DNA of 10,691 nucleotides. Origin: Methylovirgula sp. GTDB lineage: Bacteria; Pseudomonadota; Alphaproteobacteria; Rhizobiales; Beijerinckiaceae. Shown here piece after piece: positions 1 through 6,427 of the stretch (the first letter of the stretch is position 1; the number at the start of each line of letters is the position of its first letter). Under the pieces are notes generated by a model, which had not been told where the DNA came from, ran no database searches, and worked only from the letters and a program-made list of their open reading frames with translations. Where the stretch lies: NCBI GenBank assembly GCA_030044485.1, contig JASHVQ010000092.1, forward strand, positions 1-10,691, in the 5' to 3' direction. Position numbers and translations under genes: made by a program.

Positions 1-518
1 GTAATTCTGAAGCTGCGCGCCGCGGGGTAACGGGCAAATTCGGCGCGCGCCTCGAGACCGGGCGCCGTTGCCTCGTTGAAGACCATCACGATCCGCAGCT
101 CCGGATAGCGCGAGGCGAGCCGGCCCGCCGTTTCGATGGCGCGCGGCGAGCTGTCGGCGAGATAGAGGAGAACGGGATCGATCTCCAGCTTCCGCGCCTC
201 GGCGAGGAATTCCGTGTGGTCGAGAAGAGCAAAGAATCCGTCGAATGAGCGGTGCCAAAGATCGACAATCTTTGCGACGCCGTCGGCAACGAGCAAAGGA
301 TCGAGCAACGCCATCTGGCCTTGAATCGTGTTAAGGTCGGAAACGACGACCTCTTGCTGAAAGCGCGCCGCAAAGCCCGGTTCGTGCGTGTCGGTATCGA
401 AGCCGACGAAGGTCCGCCCGCTCAAGAGAAAATAGTCGCCGAGCAGGCGCGCCGTCATCGTCTTGCCGACGCGGCCGGCGGGCGAGCAGACGATGAAGAC
501 GTGCGTTTGGCTCTTCAT
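1..518 (-). CDS. ParA/MinD-like P-loop ATPase with degenerate Walker A (partial, C-terminus off the left edge)
   Basis: I translated the reverse strand from the ATG at 518; the frame stays open for 172 codons to the window edge. Residues 7-20 form a hydrophobic strand and a P-loop, CSPAGRVGKT. The GKT is intact, but the first P-loop glycine is Pro and the signature lysine of ParA/MinD Walker A motifs (KGGxGKT) is Ala. FDTD (40-43) sits where these ATPases place the switch-I aspartate, and VAKIVDL (81-87) resembles Walker B. The protein aligns along its N-terminal half with the ATPase at 592-1320 (DYF, FDT, ARF, QM, LLD in the same order), so the two look like diverged tandem paralogues. It lies 73 nt downstream of that gene on the same strand, so co-transcription is likely. 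The ribosome site is weak (GGA, 10 nt upstream). The substrate is unknown. From memory, similar unnamed pairs occur in other Rhizobiales. Confidence 0.72.
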   Translation of the reverse strand, partial: MKSQTHVFIVCSPAGRVGKTMTARLLGDYFLLSGRTFVGFDTDTHEPGFAARFQQEVVVSDLNTIQGQMALLDPLLVADGVAKIVDLWHRSFDGFFALLDHTEFLAEARKLEIDPVLLYLADSSPRAIETAGRLASRYPELRIVMVFNEATAPGLEARAEFARYPAARSFRI

Positions 519-591
519 CTCGGAGAAATCCGGCCCACGCCGGACTTGCGCCGGACCGGCTTGGCGCCGAACCGCTTTGCGCTAGCGCGGC

Positions 592-1320
592 TCAGGCCCG
601 GCCATTGACGAGATCGAGCAACCGGATTCGGTCGAACTCTTCGGCGTTCTTGTTCAGCCATGTCCGCACGTAGCCCCGCAGCGTGAAGGAGTGCTGGGCC
701 GGCCCTCCGCCGGCTTTTTTATTTGCGACGAAAGTCGACCATGGCGCACCTGCAAGGTCGACCTGCTCGTAGGCCATGGCGTTGAGCTTCGGAATCGTGA
801 CGTCGCCGGCATGTTTCACCTTGCCGAAATAGGTCTGCAAGGTCGCCGGATCCCAATCGAAGAATGTCGCATCGTTGATGTAGTTCTTGACCAGATAATA
901 GCGCGCATCGGCGACGAAGGGTGCGGTCTCGGCTATCTCGCTGAGCGAGGCGAGCGAGGGCCCGAGAATATGGAACAACACGAAGTTGAACTCGCCCGCC
1001 TTTGCGGCGTCGAGAAAGCCCACATCGCGCAAAGCCTCGAGGCTCGTGGTCAAGGCCCCGGCGCGGGTGTCGACAACCGTCACCTTCACGTCCGACGTGT
1101 TGAGCGTGTCGAGGATGCGCATCTGGTCCGGCGTCTGAGTTATGTCCACGACCCTGGCGATGTCCGGGTGGAAACGCGCCAATGTGCCGCGCGGGTGCTC
1201 GGTGTCGAAGGCGCGTGCGAAGACTTTGTTGGCGGCGAAATAATCGAGAAGAGCGCGCGCGACGGTCGTTTTGCCGACACCCCCTTTGTCGGCGCCGACC
1301 ATGATCAAAGTTGGCTTCAT
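592..1320 (-). CDS. ParA/MinD-family P-loop ATPase of unknown role
   Basis: The product is 242 aa, read from the ATG at 1320. It opens with strand LIMVGA and a canonical deviant Walker A, DKGGVGKTT (residues 11-19, signature Lys12). FDTE (38-41) supplies the switch-I-like aspartate and VTVVDTRAG (80-88) is a Walker B-like strand. No partner-binding domain, membrane segment or DNA-binding motif is visible, and no parB or minC/minE lies nearby. I chose 1320 because GGGA lies 9 nt upstream and the P-loop starts at residue 11, as is usual. Alternative ATGs at 1335 and 1422 would add 5 or 34 residues; the extra stretch uses rare codons (AGA, AGG, TCA), unlike the body. It is the likely first gene of a two-gene unit with the ATPase at 1-518. 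Chromosome partitioning, protein positioning and cofactor chemistry are all possible for this superfamily. Confidence 0.85.
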   Translation of the reverse strand: MKPTLIMVGADKGGVGKTTVARALLDYFAANKVFARAFDTEHPRGTLARFHPDIARVVDITQTPDQMRILDTLNTSDVKVTVVDTRAGALTTSLEALRDVGFLDAAKAGEFNFVLFHILGPSLASLSEIAETAPFVADARYYLVKNYINDATFFDWDPATLQTYFGKVKHAGDVTIPKLNAMAYEQVDLAGAPWSTFVANKKAGGGPAQHSFTLRGYVRTWLNKNAEEFDRIRLLDLVNGRA

Positions 1321-1429
1321 CTGGTTGTGTCCCATCCTAGGCGCGGAGGCAGAAACTGAAGCTCGCGCCGCAGATTTCTCAACCGGGGCCCCTCTTCTTG
1401 CTGGTTTATGATTGCGAGCCATGACGTTT

Positions 1430-1435
1430 ATATAG
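1430..1435 (-). promoter_or_regulatory. Possible -10 element upstream of the ATPase pair
   Basis: Read on the minus strand, 1435 to 1430 is CTATAT, matching the alphaproteobacterial housekeeping -10 consensus. No convincing -35 lies 17 nt upstream. Transcription from it would start near 1423, leaving roughly a 100-nt leader before the ATG at 1320, or a leaderless transcript if the ATG at 1422 were used. Confidence 0.3.
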
Positions 1436-1528
1436 CACCCCATGCGCGAGGCGGAACATAGTGAAAGGCCGGATTCCGCGGCGCTATCGCGGCTGTGGCT
1501 CGGCCGAAGGGGGCGGGGCGCGCAACGT

Positions 1529-1544
1529 CCGCGCGAAGGCGCGG
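1529..1544. other. Perfect short hairpin in the M23-ATPase gap
   Basis: CCGCGC (1529-1534), loop GAAG and GCGCGG (1539-1544) form a perfect 6-bp GC stem. It lies 60 nt past the stop of the minus-strand M23 gene. No T-run follows on either strand, so an intrinsic terminator is not shown; a Rho-dependent end or mRNA 3' stabiliser is possible. I see no gene in the rest of 1321-1603. Confidence 0.3.
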
Positions 1545-1603
1545 CGCAATTCACGCGCGCAACTGGGCATCCCCCTCGACGAATTCTGCAATCCGCACGG
1601 CAC

Positions 1604-3586
1604 TTACTTGTCTTTGGAGGCGACCAGGGACGCACCGTTTGGGGCACGCGCCACGAGCGCGTCGATGCGGTCGCGCTCGCGCTTGAAGTCGGCAAGCATC
1701 TTGCCGTCGAATTCGCGGGTGCGCGCCAACTTGACGCGCATCGGGTCGACGAAATGACCGTTCACCAACACTTCGTAGTGAAGATGCGGCCCGGTTGCCA
1801 GCCCCGTCTCACCCAAATAGCCGATGACCTGGCCCTGCTTTACGTGCACGCCTTCCTTGATGCCGCGCGCGAAGCCCGAGAGGTGATTGTAGGTCGTCAT
1901 ATAGCCGTTGGCGTGCTGAATCTCGATGCGCCGTCCATAACCGGAATCCCATCCGACCTCGGCAATCGTGCCGTTGCCGGCGGCGAAGATCGGCGTCCCG
2001 ATCGGCGCCGCCCAATCGACGCCGGTGTGCGGGCGGGTGTAGCCGAGAATGGGATGGAAGCGGATGCCGAAGGGCGATGTCATCCGGGCGCCGATGATCG
2101 GCACGCGGATCAAGAATTTTCGCGACGACCGGCCGTTCTCGTCGTAGAAATCGACGAGCCCGTCGTCCGGCGTCTGATACCTGTAATAGCGATAGGTTTG
2201 GTTGTCGGCGATGATCGCCGCATAAAGAAGCTCGTTGCGCTGTTCACCGTCTTCGCCGTTGTCGTAGAGGATCTCGAAGGAGTCGCCGTTCGAAACCGGG
2301 CTCTGGAAATCCACGTCGTTGGCGAAGATTCGTACGAGCTCGTCGATCATCGGGCGCGGGATCTGCTGCTTCAGCGCCGTCTCGTAGAACGACTGATAAA
2401 GCTGCATGCCGCTGTCGCTGTTATCGTCGCTGTCGTCGCTGGCGTTCTTCGCCGCGCTCTCATCGGAATCCTCGACGCGCGCGTAGTCGCCGCGATCGGT
2501 GATCGCTATCGTCGTTTCCAGCGTCTCGTCGTTGTAGACGCACAGGCGCGCCAGCGACATGTTAACGCCGGAGCCGTCGAGATCGGCCATGAGCAGCTCG
2601 AGTCGCCGGCCTTCCGGAACCACCGGCTGTCCACGCTGCGGGGCAAAAGCGGCGACAATGCTGGCGATGCTTTTCTCATCGATGCCCGCGCCTTGCAGCG
2701 CGCTCTCCAGCGTGTCGCCGTGGCGAAGAACGATGAGCCGTTCCTGCATTTGCGTCGGCTGCACGGCCGGGCTGCGCGGCACGACGGTGACGTTCTCCGG
2801 CACCATGCGGACTTCGATCTGCGAGAAAGGCGTCGTGGTGATGAGATCGTCGCTGCTCGCATAGGCGAGCGCGCCCAGCGGGTTGGCGCGGCTGGTGCGC
2901 ATCAGCAGCAGTTGCGGCGGAATGGTGAAAGGCTCGCTTCCCGCCGCGAGCGTGCTTCTTTCCTGCTCGGCAACTTGCGCTTGGACCTCCTCGGGCGAAA
3001 GGATCGCGGTCGCGGAAAGCGCCTCGAGCGGCATGTCGCGGACCGACCATGAGACGTCGCCATCGTCGTCGTCGGGTTCGGGCTGGGTGTCGACGGGATT
3101 GCGCGCGTCGGCGAGAAGCTGGAGCGGATTGAAGGGGGGAACGTCGTCGGCAAAACCGGCGCTCGTGGTAAGCAAATTCGTTTCGATATGCGTGAAGGAA
3201 TGATCTTTGACGACTTCCTTGTCGCCGATCTTGATCGTCGTCGGCGCTTTGAAGGTCTGTTTGTCGGCGACGATATCGACCTCTTTGACCAAGCGGTCGC
3301 CCTTTTCCGGATTGACGCCGGAGTCCGCGTCCTTATGGGCGGGCAGCGCCGGCAAGGGCTCTTCGGCGAAATTCGATTGTCGGTCGAGTGCCGCATAGGT
3401 CGCGGCGCTGAAGAGTGCCGCACCGGCAAGTCCGGTGAGGACGGTGCCGAAGAGCCAGCGCAGCGAGACGCGCCGCCCCTCCAGCGGCCGCGGCCGGCCG
3501 GCCGCCGTCTCGATGGCCGGCTCAAGGCCTAGTTCGGCAAGAACGGCCGAAAATTCCGAGCGTGCATGAGCGCTAAGCGTCTGCAT
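1604..3586 (-). CDS. Membrane-anchored M23 (LytM-type) peptidoglycan endopeptidase, RgsM-like
   Basis: The product is 660 aa. A basic cytoplasmic N-terminus leads to one membrane segment (about 41-66), then a long periplasmic linker with an acidic run (170-178). A LysM/OapA-like region follows (about 280-340, LIVLRHGDTLESAL), then a Ser/Asp-rich spacer (372-393) and a domain at about 395-495. The C-terminal M23 core (about 500-615) is intact: zinc ligands H520 and D524 (HTGVDW) and H603 (GPHLHYEV), with H568 (YNHL) as the likely catalytic histidine. The family cleaves peptide cross-links in murein. Order and length resemble RgsM, needed for polar growth in Sinorhizobium, and Csd3/ShyA-type hydrolases; this is family knowledge, not an alignment. 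I chose the ATG at 3586 because it keeps the N-terminus short before the membrane segment, with a GA/G-rich stretch upstream; a TTG at 3682 would add 32 unlikely residues. The gene is divergent from rplU. Confidence 0.88.
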   Translation of the reverse strand: MQTLSAHARSEFSAVLAELGLEPAIETAAGRPRPLEGRRVSLRWLFGTVLTGLAGAALFSAATYAALDRQSNFAEEPLPALPAHKDADSGVNPEKGDRLVKEVDIVADKQTFKAPTTIKIGDKEVVKDHSFTHIETNLLTTSAGFADDVPPFNPLQLLADARNPVDTQPEPDDDDGDVSWSVRDMPLEALSATAILSPEEVQAQVAEQERSTLAAGSEPFTIPPQLLLMRTSRANPLGALAYASSDDLITTTPFSQIEVRMVPENVTVVPRSPAVQPTQMQERLIVLRHGDTLESALQGAGIDEKSIASIVAAFAPQRGQPVVPEGRRLELLMADLDGSGVNMSLARLCVYNDETLETTIAITDRGDYARVEDSDESAAKNASDDSDDNSDSGMQLYQSFYETALKQQIPRPMIDELVRIFANDVDFQSPVSNGDSFEILYDNGEDGEQRNELLYAAIIADNQTYRYYRYQTPDDGLVDFYDENGRSSRKFLIRVPIIGARMTSPFGIRFHPILGYTRPHTGVDWAAPIGTPIFAAGNGTIAEVGWDSGYGRRIEIQHANGYMTTYNHLSGFARGIKEGVHVKQGQVIGYLGETGLATGPHLHYEVLVNGHFVDPMRVKLARTREFDGKMLADFKRERDRIDALVARAPNGASLVASKDK

Positions 3587-3777
3587 ACGCCAGACAGGTT
3601 CCCCCTCGTGGCAGGAAGGCTTGAGCCCGTTCGGCCTTCCCTCACGCCATATCTTGCTGCGCGGCGCGTTCAGATAAGCCAATCATCGGCTTGCCATCCA
3701 AGCGCCGATGTGCATGTGGGCAAAGGGAGCCTTGAGAACATGGCCCAAATGGGGCGAATCGCAGCCGGAAACCAAGG

Positions 3778-3806
3778 TTGACAGAGACCGGGGCGCTCGG
3801 CTAACT
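3778..3806 (+). promoter_or_regulatory. Putative housekeeping promoter for rplU-rpmA
   Basis: A perfect -35 hexamer TTGACA (3778-3783) is followed after 17 nt by CTAACT (3801-3806), which matches four of six positions of the alphaproteobacterial -10 CTATAT. Transcription would start near 3813, giving a leader of about 65 nt before the rplU ATG at 3878. This is the best plus-strand promoter I can find in the 291-nt gap between the M23 gene and rplU (3587-3877). The rest of that gap shows no gene. Confidence 0.55.
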
Positions 3807-3817
3807 CACGGCATAGC

Positions 3818-3839
3818 GCGCGGTTTGGCCGCGCTTTTT
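3818..3839 (+). promoter_or_regulatory. Terminator-like hairpin in the rplU leader
   Basis: GCGCGG (3818-3823), loop TTTGG and CCGCGC (3829-3834) form a perfect 6-bp GC stem followed at once by TTTTT (3835-3839), the form of an intrinsic terminator. No plus-strand gene precedes it, because the upstream gene is divergent, so it has nothing obvious to terminate. It sits 38 nt before the rplU ATG and only a few bases after the predicted transcription start. A leader element acting on L21 expression, or a 5' stabilising hairpin, is my inference. Confidence 0.55.
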
Positions 3840-3877
3840 CGTTGCATTTTGGCGCTTTGGCGCGGCTCGGACACGAA

Positions 3878-4219
3878 ATGTTCGCGGTCATCAAGACGGG
3901 CGGCAAGCAATATAGCGTCGCCGCCGAAGACATTATCACCGTCATGACGCTGCCGGGTTCCCCCGGCGACGCCGTGAGCTTCGACAATGTGCTCATGGTC
4001 GTCGACGGCGAGTTGGCGCGCTTCGGGGCGCCCTTTCTCGAAGGTGCGAGCGTCACAGGCACGATCGTCGATCACAAACGCGCCGCCAAGGTCTATGCTT
4101 TCAAGAAAAGGCGTCGGCAGAATTCGAAGCGCAAGCGCGGGCACAGGCAGGATCTGACGATCGTGAAAATCACCGGAGTTTTATCCGGCGAGAACAAAAA
4201 AGCCGGCGCGAAGGCCTAA
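3878..4219 (+). CDS. rplU: 50S ribosomal protein L21
   Basis: The product is 113 aa, close to the usual bacterial length of about 103 plus a Lys/Ala tail. It starts with the L21 signature [12 protein letters not shown] and continues with the conserved basic RNA-binding stretch ([21 protein letters not shown], split here as [10 protein letters not shown] and [11 protein letters not shown]), then LTIVKI. L21 binds 23S rRNA (domain I) in the large subunit. I chose the ATG at 3878 because the conserved N-terminus begins there; a longer frame from 3842 lacks family support. CGGA lies 8 nt upstream as a weak ribosome site. It is the first gene of the plus-strand block, 37 nt ahead of rpmA, and should be co-transcribed with it. 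The leader carries a terminator-like hairpin. Confidence 0.97.
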   Translation: MFAVIKTGGKQYSVAAEDIITVMTLPGSPGDAVSFDNVLMVVDGELARFGAPFLEGASVTGTIVDHKRAAKVYAFKKRRRQNSKRKRGHRQDLTIVKITGVLSGENKKAGAKA

Positions 4220-4256
4220 GATTCGCCGTCGCGCGGCGATATTCGGAACGGAAACG

Positions 4257-4532
4257 ATGGCGCATAAAAAGGCAGGCGGTTCATCCCGCAACGGGCGCGA
4301 CTCGGAAGGGCGGCGCCTCGGTGTCAAGAAGTTCGGCGGCGAATTCGTGCTCGGCGGCAATATTCTCGTGCGCCAACGCGGCACGAAGTGGCATGCCGGA
4401 GCCAATGTCGGCGTCGGCAAGGACCATACGCTTTTCGCGCTCGTCGACGGCAAGGTCGAGTTCAAATCCAACCCGAGCTGTCGTGCCACCGTATCCGTCA
4501 TTCCGGCGCAACGCGCCGAAGCCGCAAAATAA
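4257..4532 (+). CDS. rpmA: 50S ribosomal protein L27
   Basis: The product is 91 aa, of standard length. [20 protein letters not shown] is the highly conserved N-terminus that reaches the peptidyl-transferase centre. It is followed by LGVKKFGGE and [11 protein letters not shown], then [15 protein letters not shown], all family hallmarks. There is no Firmicutes-type cleavable N-terminal extension. It lies 37 nt after rplU, the universal pairing. A GGAACGGAAACG stretch before the ATG supplies a purine-rich ribosome site. The stop at 4530-4532 is followed immediately by an array of hairpins that probably ends most rplU-rpmA transcripts. Confidence 0.97.
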   Translation: MAHKKAGGSSRNGRDSEGRRLGVKKFGGEFVLGGNILVRQRGTKWHAGANVGVGKDHTLFALVDGKVEFKSNPSCRATVSVIPAQRAEAAK

Positions 4533-4554
4533 CGGTGGAGTGGAAACTCCACCG
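4533..4554 (+). other. Stem-loop 1 after rpmA
   Basis: CGGTGGAG (4533-4540), loop TGGAAA and CTCCACCG (4547-4554) form a perfect 8-bp stem that starts one base after the rpmA stop. There is no T-run behind it, so 3'-end protection or processing fits better than termination. Confidence 0.5.
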
Positions 4555-4595
4555 GCTCCCATGAACCCGGTGGACGCAGGCGAAAGCCAGTCCCG

Positions 4596-4613
4596 AAACC
4601 CGGCAGGGTTTTT
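4596..4613 (+). terminator. Stem-loop 2 after rpmA, weak intrinsic terminator
   Basis: AAACCC (4596-4601), loop GGCA and GGGTTT (4606-4611) form a perfect 6-bp stem, and the T-run continues to 4613. The stem is short and its outer half is A-T only, so on its own it would be a weak terminator. Confidence 0.4.
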
Positions 4614-4614
4614 G

Positions 4615-4647
4615 AAAGGGGAAGATGGGAGGCCATCTTCCCCTTTT
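4615..4647. terminator. Strong intrinsic terminator between rpmA and the GNAT gene
   Basis: The left arm at 4615-4628 (AAAGGGGAAGATGG) pairs perfectly with the right arm at 4633-4646 (CCATCTTCCCCTTT) over 14 bp around the loop GAGG, and T's run to 4647. The A-run on the left arm means it could also work on the minus strand. It separates the ribosomal genes from the GNAT-obgE-proB genes, implying a separate promoter or controlled read-through. Confidence 0.75.
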
Positions 4648-4650
4648 GCT

Positions 4651-4667
4651 TGGGCCCCGAGGGCCCA
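4651..4667. other. Stem-loop 4, just before the GNAT gene
   Basis: TGGGCCC (4651-4657), loop CGA and GGGCCCA (4661-4667) form a perfect 7-bp GC stem. It ends four bases before the GGAG ribosome site (4672-4675) of the acetyltransferase gene, close enough to affect initiation. Confidence 0.45.
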
Positions 4668-4681
4668 GGCCGGAGACTGAA

Positions 4682-5347
4682 ATGTTCCCGGATCTGACCC
4701 GCGACGACATTTTCCGCCTCGAAACCAAGCGGCTTTGGCTGCGCTGGCCGCGCGCCTCCGACGCCGCCGCCATCACCGCCTTTGCTGCGCTGCCGCAAGT
4801 GGCGCAGATGACGGCTTCCGTCCCGCATCCCTATCCCGCAAAGGAAGCCGACCGTTTCATCTTCAAGGCGCGCGCCGAGAACGCCGAAGGCAAGGCCCTG
4901 CACCTCGCCATTGCGCGGAAATCGGGGTCGCAGCCGGTCTTCGGCATCGTCTCGGCCAAAGCCAACGGCGTGCAGGAGGTCGAGATCGGCTATGCGCTCG
5001 CCCCGGAAATGTGGGGGAAGGGATTTGCCACCGAGGCGGTGAAGATGGTCGTCGACACGATCTTCGCGCTCACGCCGGCGCTGCGCATTCTCGCCAATTC
5101 GCGCGTCAACAACCCGGCGTCGCGCCGGGTTCTCGAGAAATCGGGCTTTGCCTACCTCGACAGCGGTCTCGACATGCTGCCGGCGCGCGGCGGCCTGCAT
5201 CCCTGCGACCGATTCCGGCTCGAACGCGCCGATTGGCGCCACGACGGCAAGCGTCTGCCGCCCATGGCGCATCAGCGCCGCAGCGCAGCAGATGCGGCGA
5301 TCGGCGCGCCGATTGCCGATCCAGCCGGCGAATTGCATGATTGTTGA
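4682..5347 (+). CDS. GNAT-family N-acetyltransferase, RimJ/RimL type
   Basis: The product is 221 aa. [16 protein letters not shown] (13-28) is the typical opening of RimJ/RimL-like acetyltransferases. [20 protein letters not shown] (101-120) is motif A, with WGKGFA as the acetyl-CoA pyrophosphate loop. [15 protein letters not shown] (142-156) is motif B. The last 30-40 residues (Arg/Ala-rich, after DWRHDGK) are lineage-specific. The family acetylates protein N-termini or small amines; the substrate here cannot be read from sequence. An acetyltransferase between rpmA and obgE is a recurring arrangement in Rhizobiales, so a link to ribosomal proteins is plausible but not shown. I chose the ATG at 4682 because GGAG lies 6 nt upstream; a GTG-type start at 4625 would fall inside the terminator. 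The gap to obgE is 63 nt and contains the 12-bp palindrome CGGGTCGACCCG (5380-5391). Confidence 0.9.
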   Translation: MFPDLTRDDIFRLETKRLWLRWPRASDAAAITAFAALPQVAQMTASVPHPYPAKEADRFIFKARAENAEGKALHLAIARKSGSQPVFGIVSAKANGVQEVEIGYALAPEMWGKGFATEAVKMVVDTIFALTPALRILANSRVNNPASRRVLEKSGFAYLDSGLDMLPARGGLHPCDRFRLERADWRHDGKRLPPMAHQRRSAADAAIGAPIADPAGELHDC

Positions 5348-5410
5348 CCAGGGTCGCGCTTAGGCCGAAAAGGCGCGCGCGGGTCGACCCGGCGATTTGA
5401 GCCAATTGCA

Positions 5411-6427
5411 ATGAAATTCCTCGACGAGGCCAGGGTTTACGTCAAATCCGGCGCGGGCGGCGCGGGATGCGTTTCCTTCCGCCGCGAAAAATTCATCGAA
5501 TTCGGCGGGCCGGACGGCGGCGACGGCGGGCGCGGCGGGGATGTCGTGGCGCTTTGCGTCGAGGGGCTCAACACGCTCATCGACTACCGCTACCAGCAGC
5601 ATTTTACGGCCAAGACCGGCGGTCATGGCATGGGCAAGACGCGCGCCGGCGCGAAAGGCGCCGATTCCGTGCTTAAGCTGCCTGTCGGGACGCAAATCTT
5701 CGAGGACGGCCATCTCCTCGCCGACCTGACCGAGGCCGGGCAAAGCGTGCGCCTGGCGCGCGGCGGCAACGGCGGCTTCGGCAACGCGCATTTCAAGAGC
5801 TCGACGAACCGCGCCCCGCGCCGCGCCAATCCCGGCGAGCCGGGCGAAGAGCGCACGGTCACGCTGCGCCTGAAGCTCATCGCCGATGCCGGGCTCGTCG
5901 GCCTGCCCAATGCCGGCAAGTCGACGTTCCTTTCGGCCGTCTCCGCGGCGCGCCCGAAGATTGCCGATTATCCCTTTACGACGCTCGACCCGCAGCTCGG
6001 CGTCGTCGGCATCGACGGGGCCGAATTCGTGCTCGCCGATATTCCCGGCCTCATTGAAGGCGCGCACCAGGGCTTGGGCCTCGGCGACCGCTTCCTCGGC
6101 CATATCGAACGCTGCCGCGTTCTGCTGCATCTCGTCGACGCGGGCCGCGAAAATGCCGGCGAAGCCTATAAGACCGTGCGGGCCGAACTCGAGGCCTATG
6201 GCGAGGGATTGGCCGAGAAACCCGAGATCGTCGCGCTCTCCAAGATCGACGCGGTCGATGCCGAGACCTTGAAGGCGCAGATCGCGCGGCTCGAACGCGC
6301 CGCAAAGCGCAAGCCGCTCACCGTCTCCGCCGTGACGCGCGAAAATCTCGACACCGTGCTGCGCGCTCTACTCGCCGAGATCGAGGTTGCGACGCAGAAG
6401 ATCCGCGAGCCGGAGTGGCAGAAGTGA
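5411..6427 (+). CDS. obgE: Obg-family GTPase, 50S assembly factor (ObgE/CgtA)
   Basis: The product is 338 aa, the usual alphaproteobacterial length; the long acidic C-terminal extension of the 390-aa E. coli protein is absent, as expected. Residues 1-158 are the glycine-rich Obg fold ([38 protein letters not shown]). The G domain follows: G1 GLPNAGKST (164-172), switch I with PFTT (188-191), G3 DIPG (210-213), G4 SKID (277-280) and G5 SA (306-307). G4 carries Ser in place of the canonical Asn. ObgE binds GTP, ppGpp and the 50S subunit, and couples ribosome maturation to growth. The ATG at 5411 begins the conserved domain; the ribosome site is weak. The stop overlaps the start of proB. Confidence 0.97.
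   Translation: MKFLDEARVYVKSGAGGAGCVSFRREKFIEFGGPDGGDGGRGGDVVALCVEGLNTLIDYRYQQHFTAKTGGHGMGKTRAGAKGADSVLKLPVGTQIFEDGHLLADLTEAGQSVRLARGGNGGFGNAHFKSSTNRAPRRANPGEPGEERTVTLRLKLIADAGLVGLPNAGKSTFLSAVSAARPKIADYPFTTLDPQLGVVGIDGAEFVLADIPGLIEGAHQGLGLGDRFLGHIERCRVLLHLVDAGRENAGEAYKTVRAELEAYGEGLAEKPEIVALSKIDAVDAETLKAQIARLERAAKRKPLTVSAVTRENLDTVLRALLAEIEVATQKIREPEWQK

Noticed and set aside
252..608. Plus-strand frame of 118 codons over the left-edge ATPase
   Set aside because: It overlaps the minus-strand ATPase, which has a P-loop and continues to the edge. The plus frame has no recognisable motif.
1442..3052. A 536-codon plus-strand open frame opposite the M23 gene
   Set aside because: It is antisense to a gene with intact catalytic motifs, and its Arg/Val/Ala-rich product shows no family pattern; long shadow frames are common in GC-rich DNA.
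5380..5391. Palindrome CGGGTCGACCCG before obgE
   Set aside because: Twelve-base GC palindromes arise often in such DNA, and there is no spaced second copy or known operator match.
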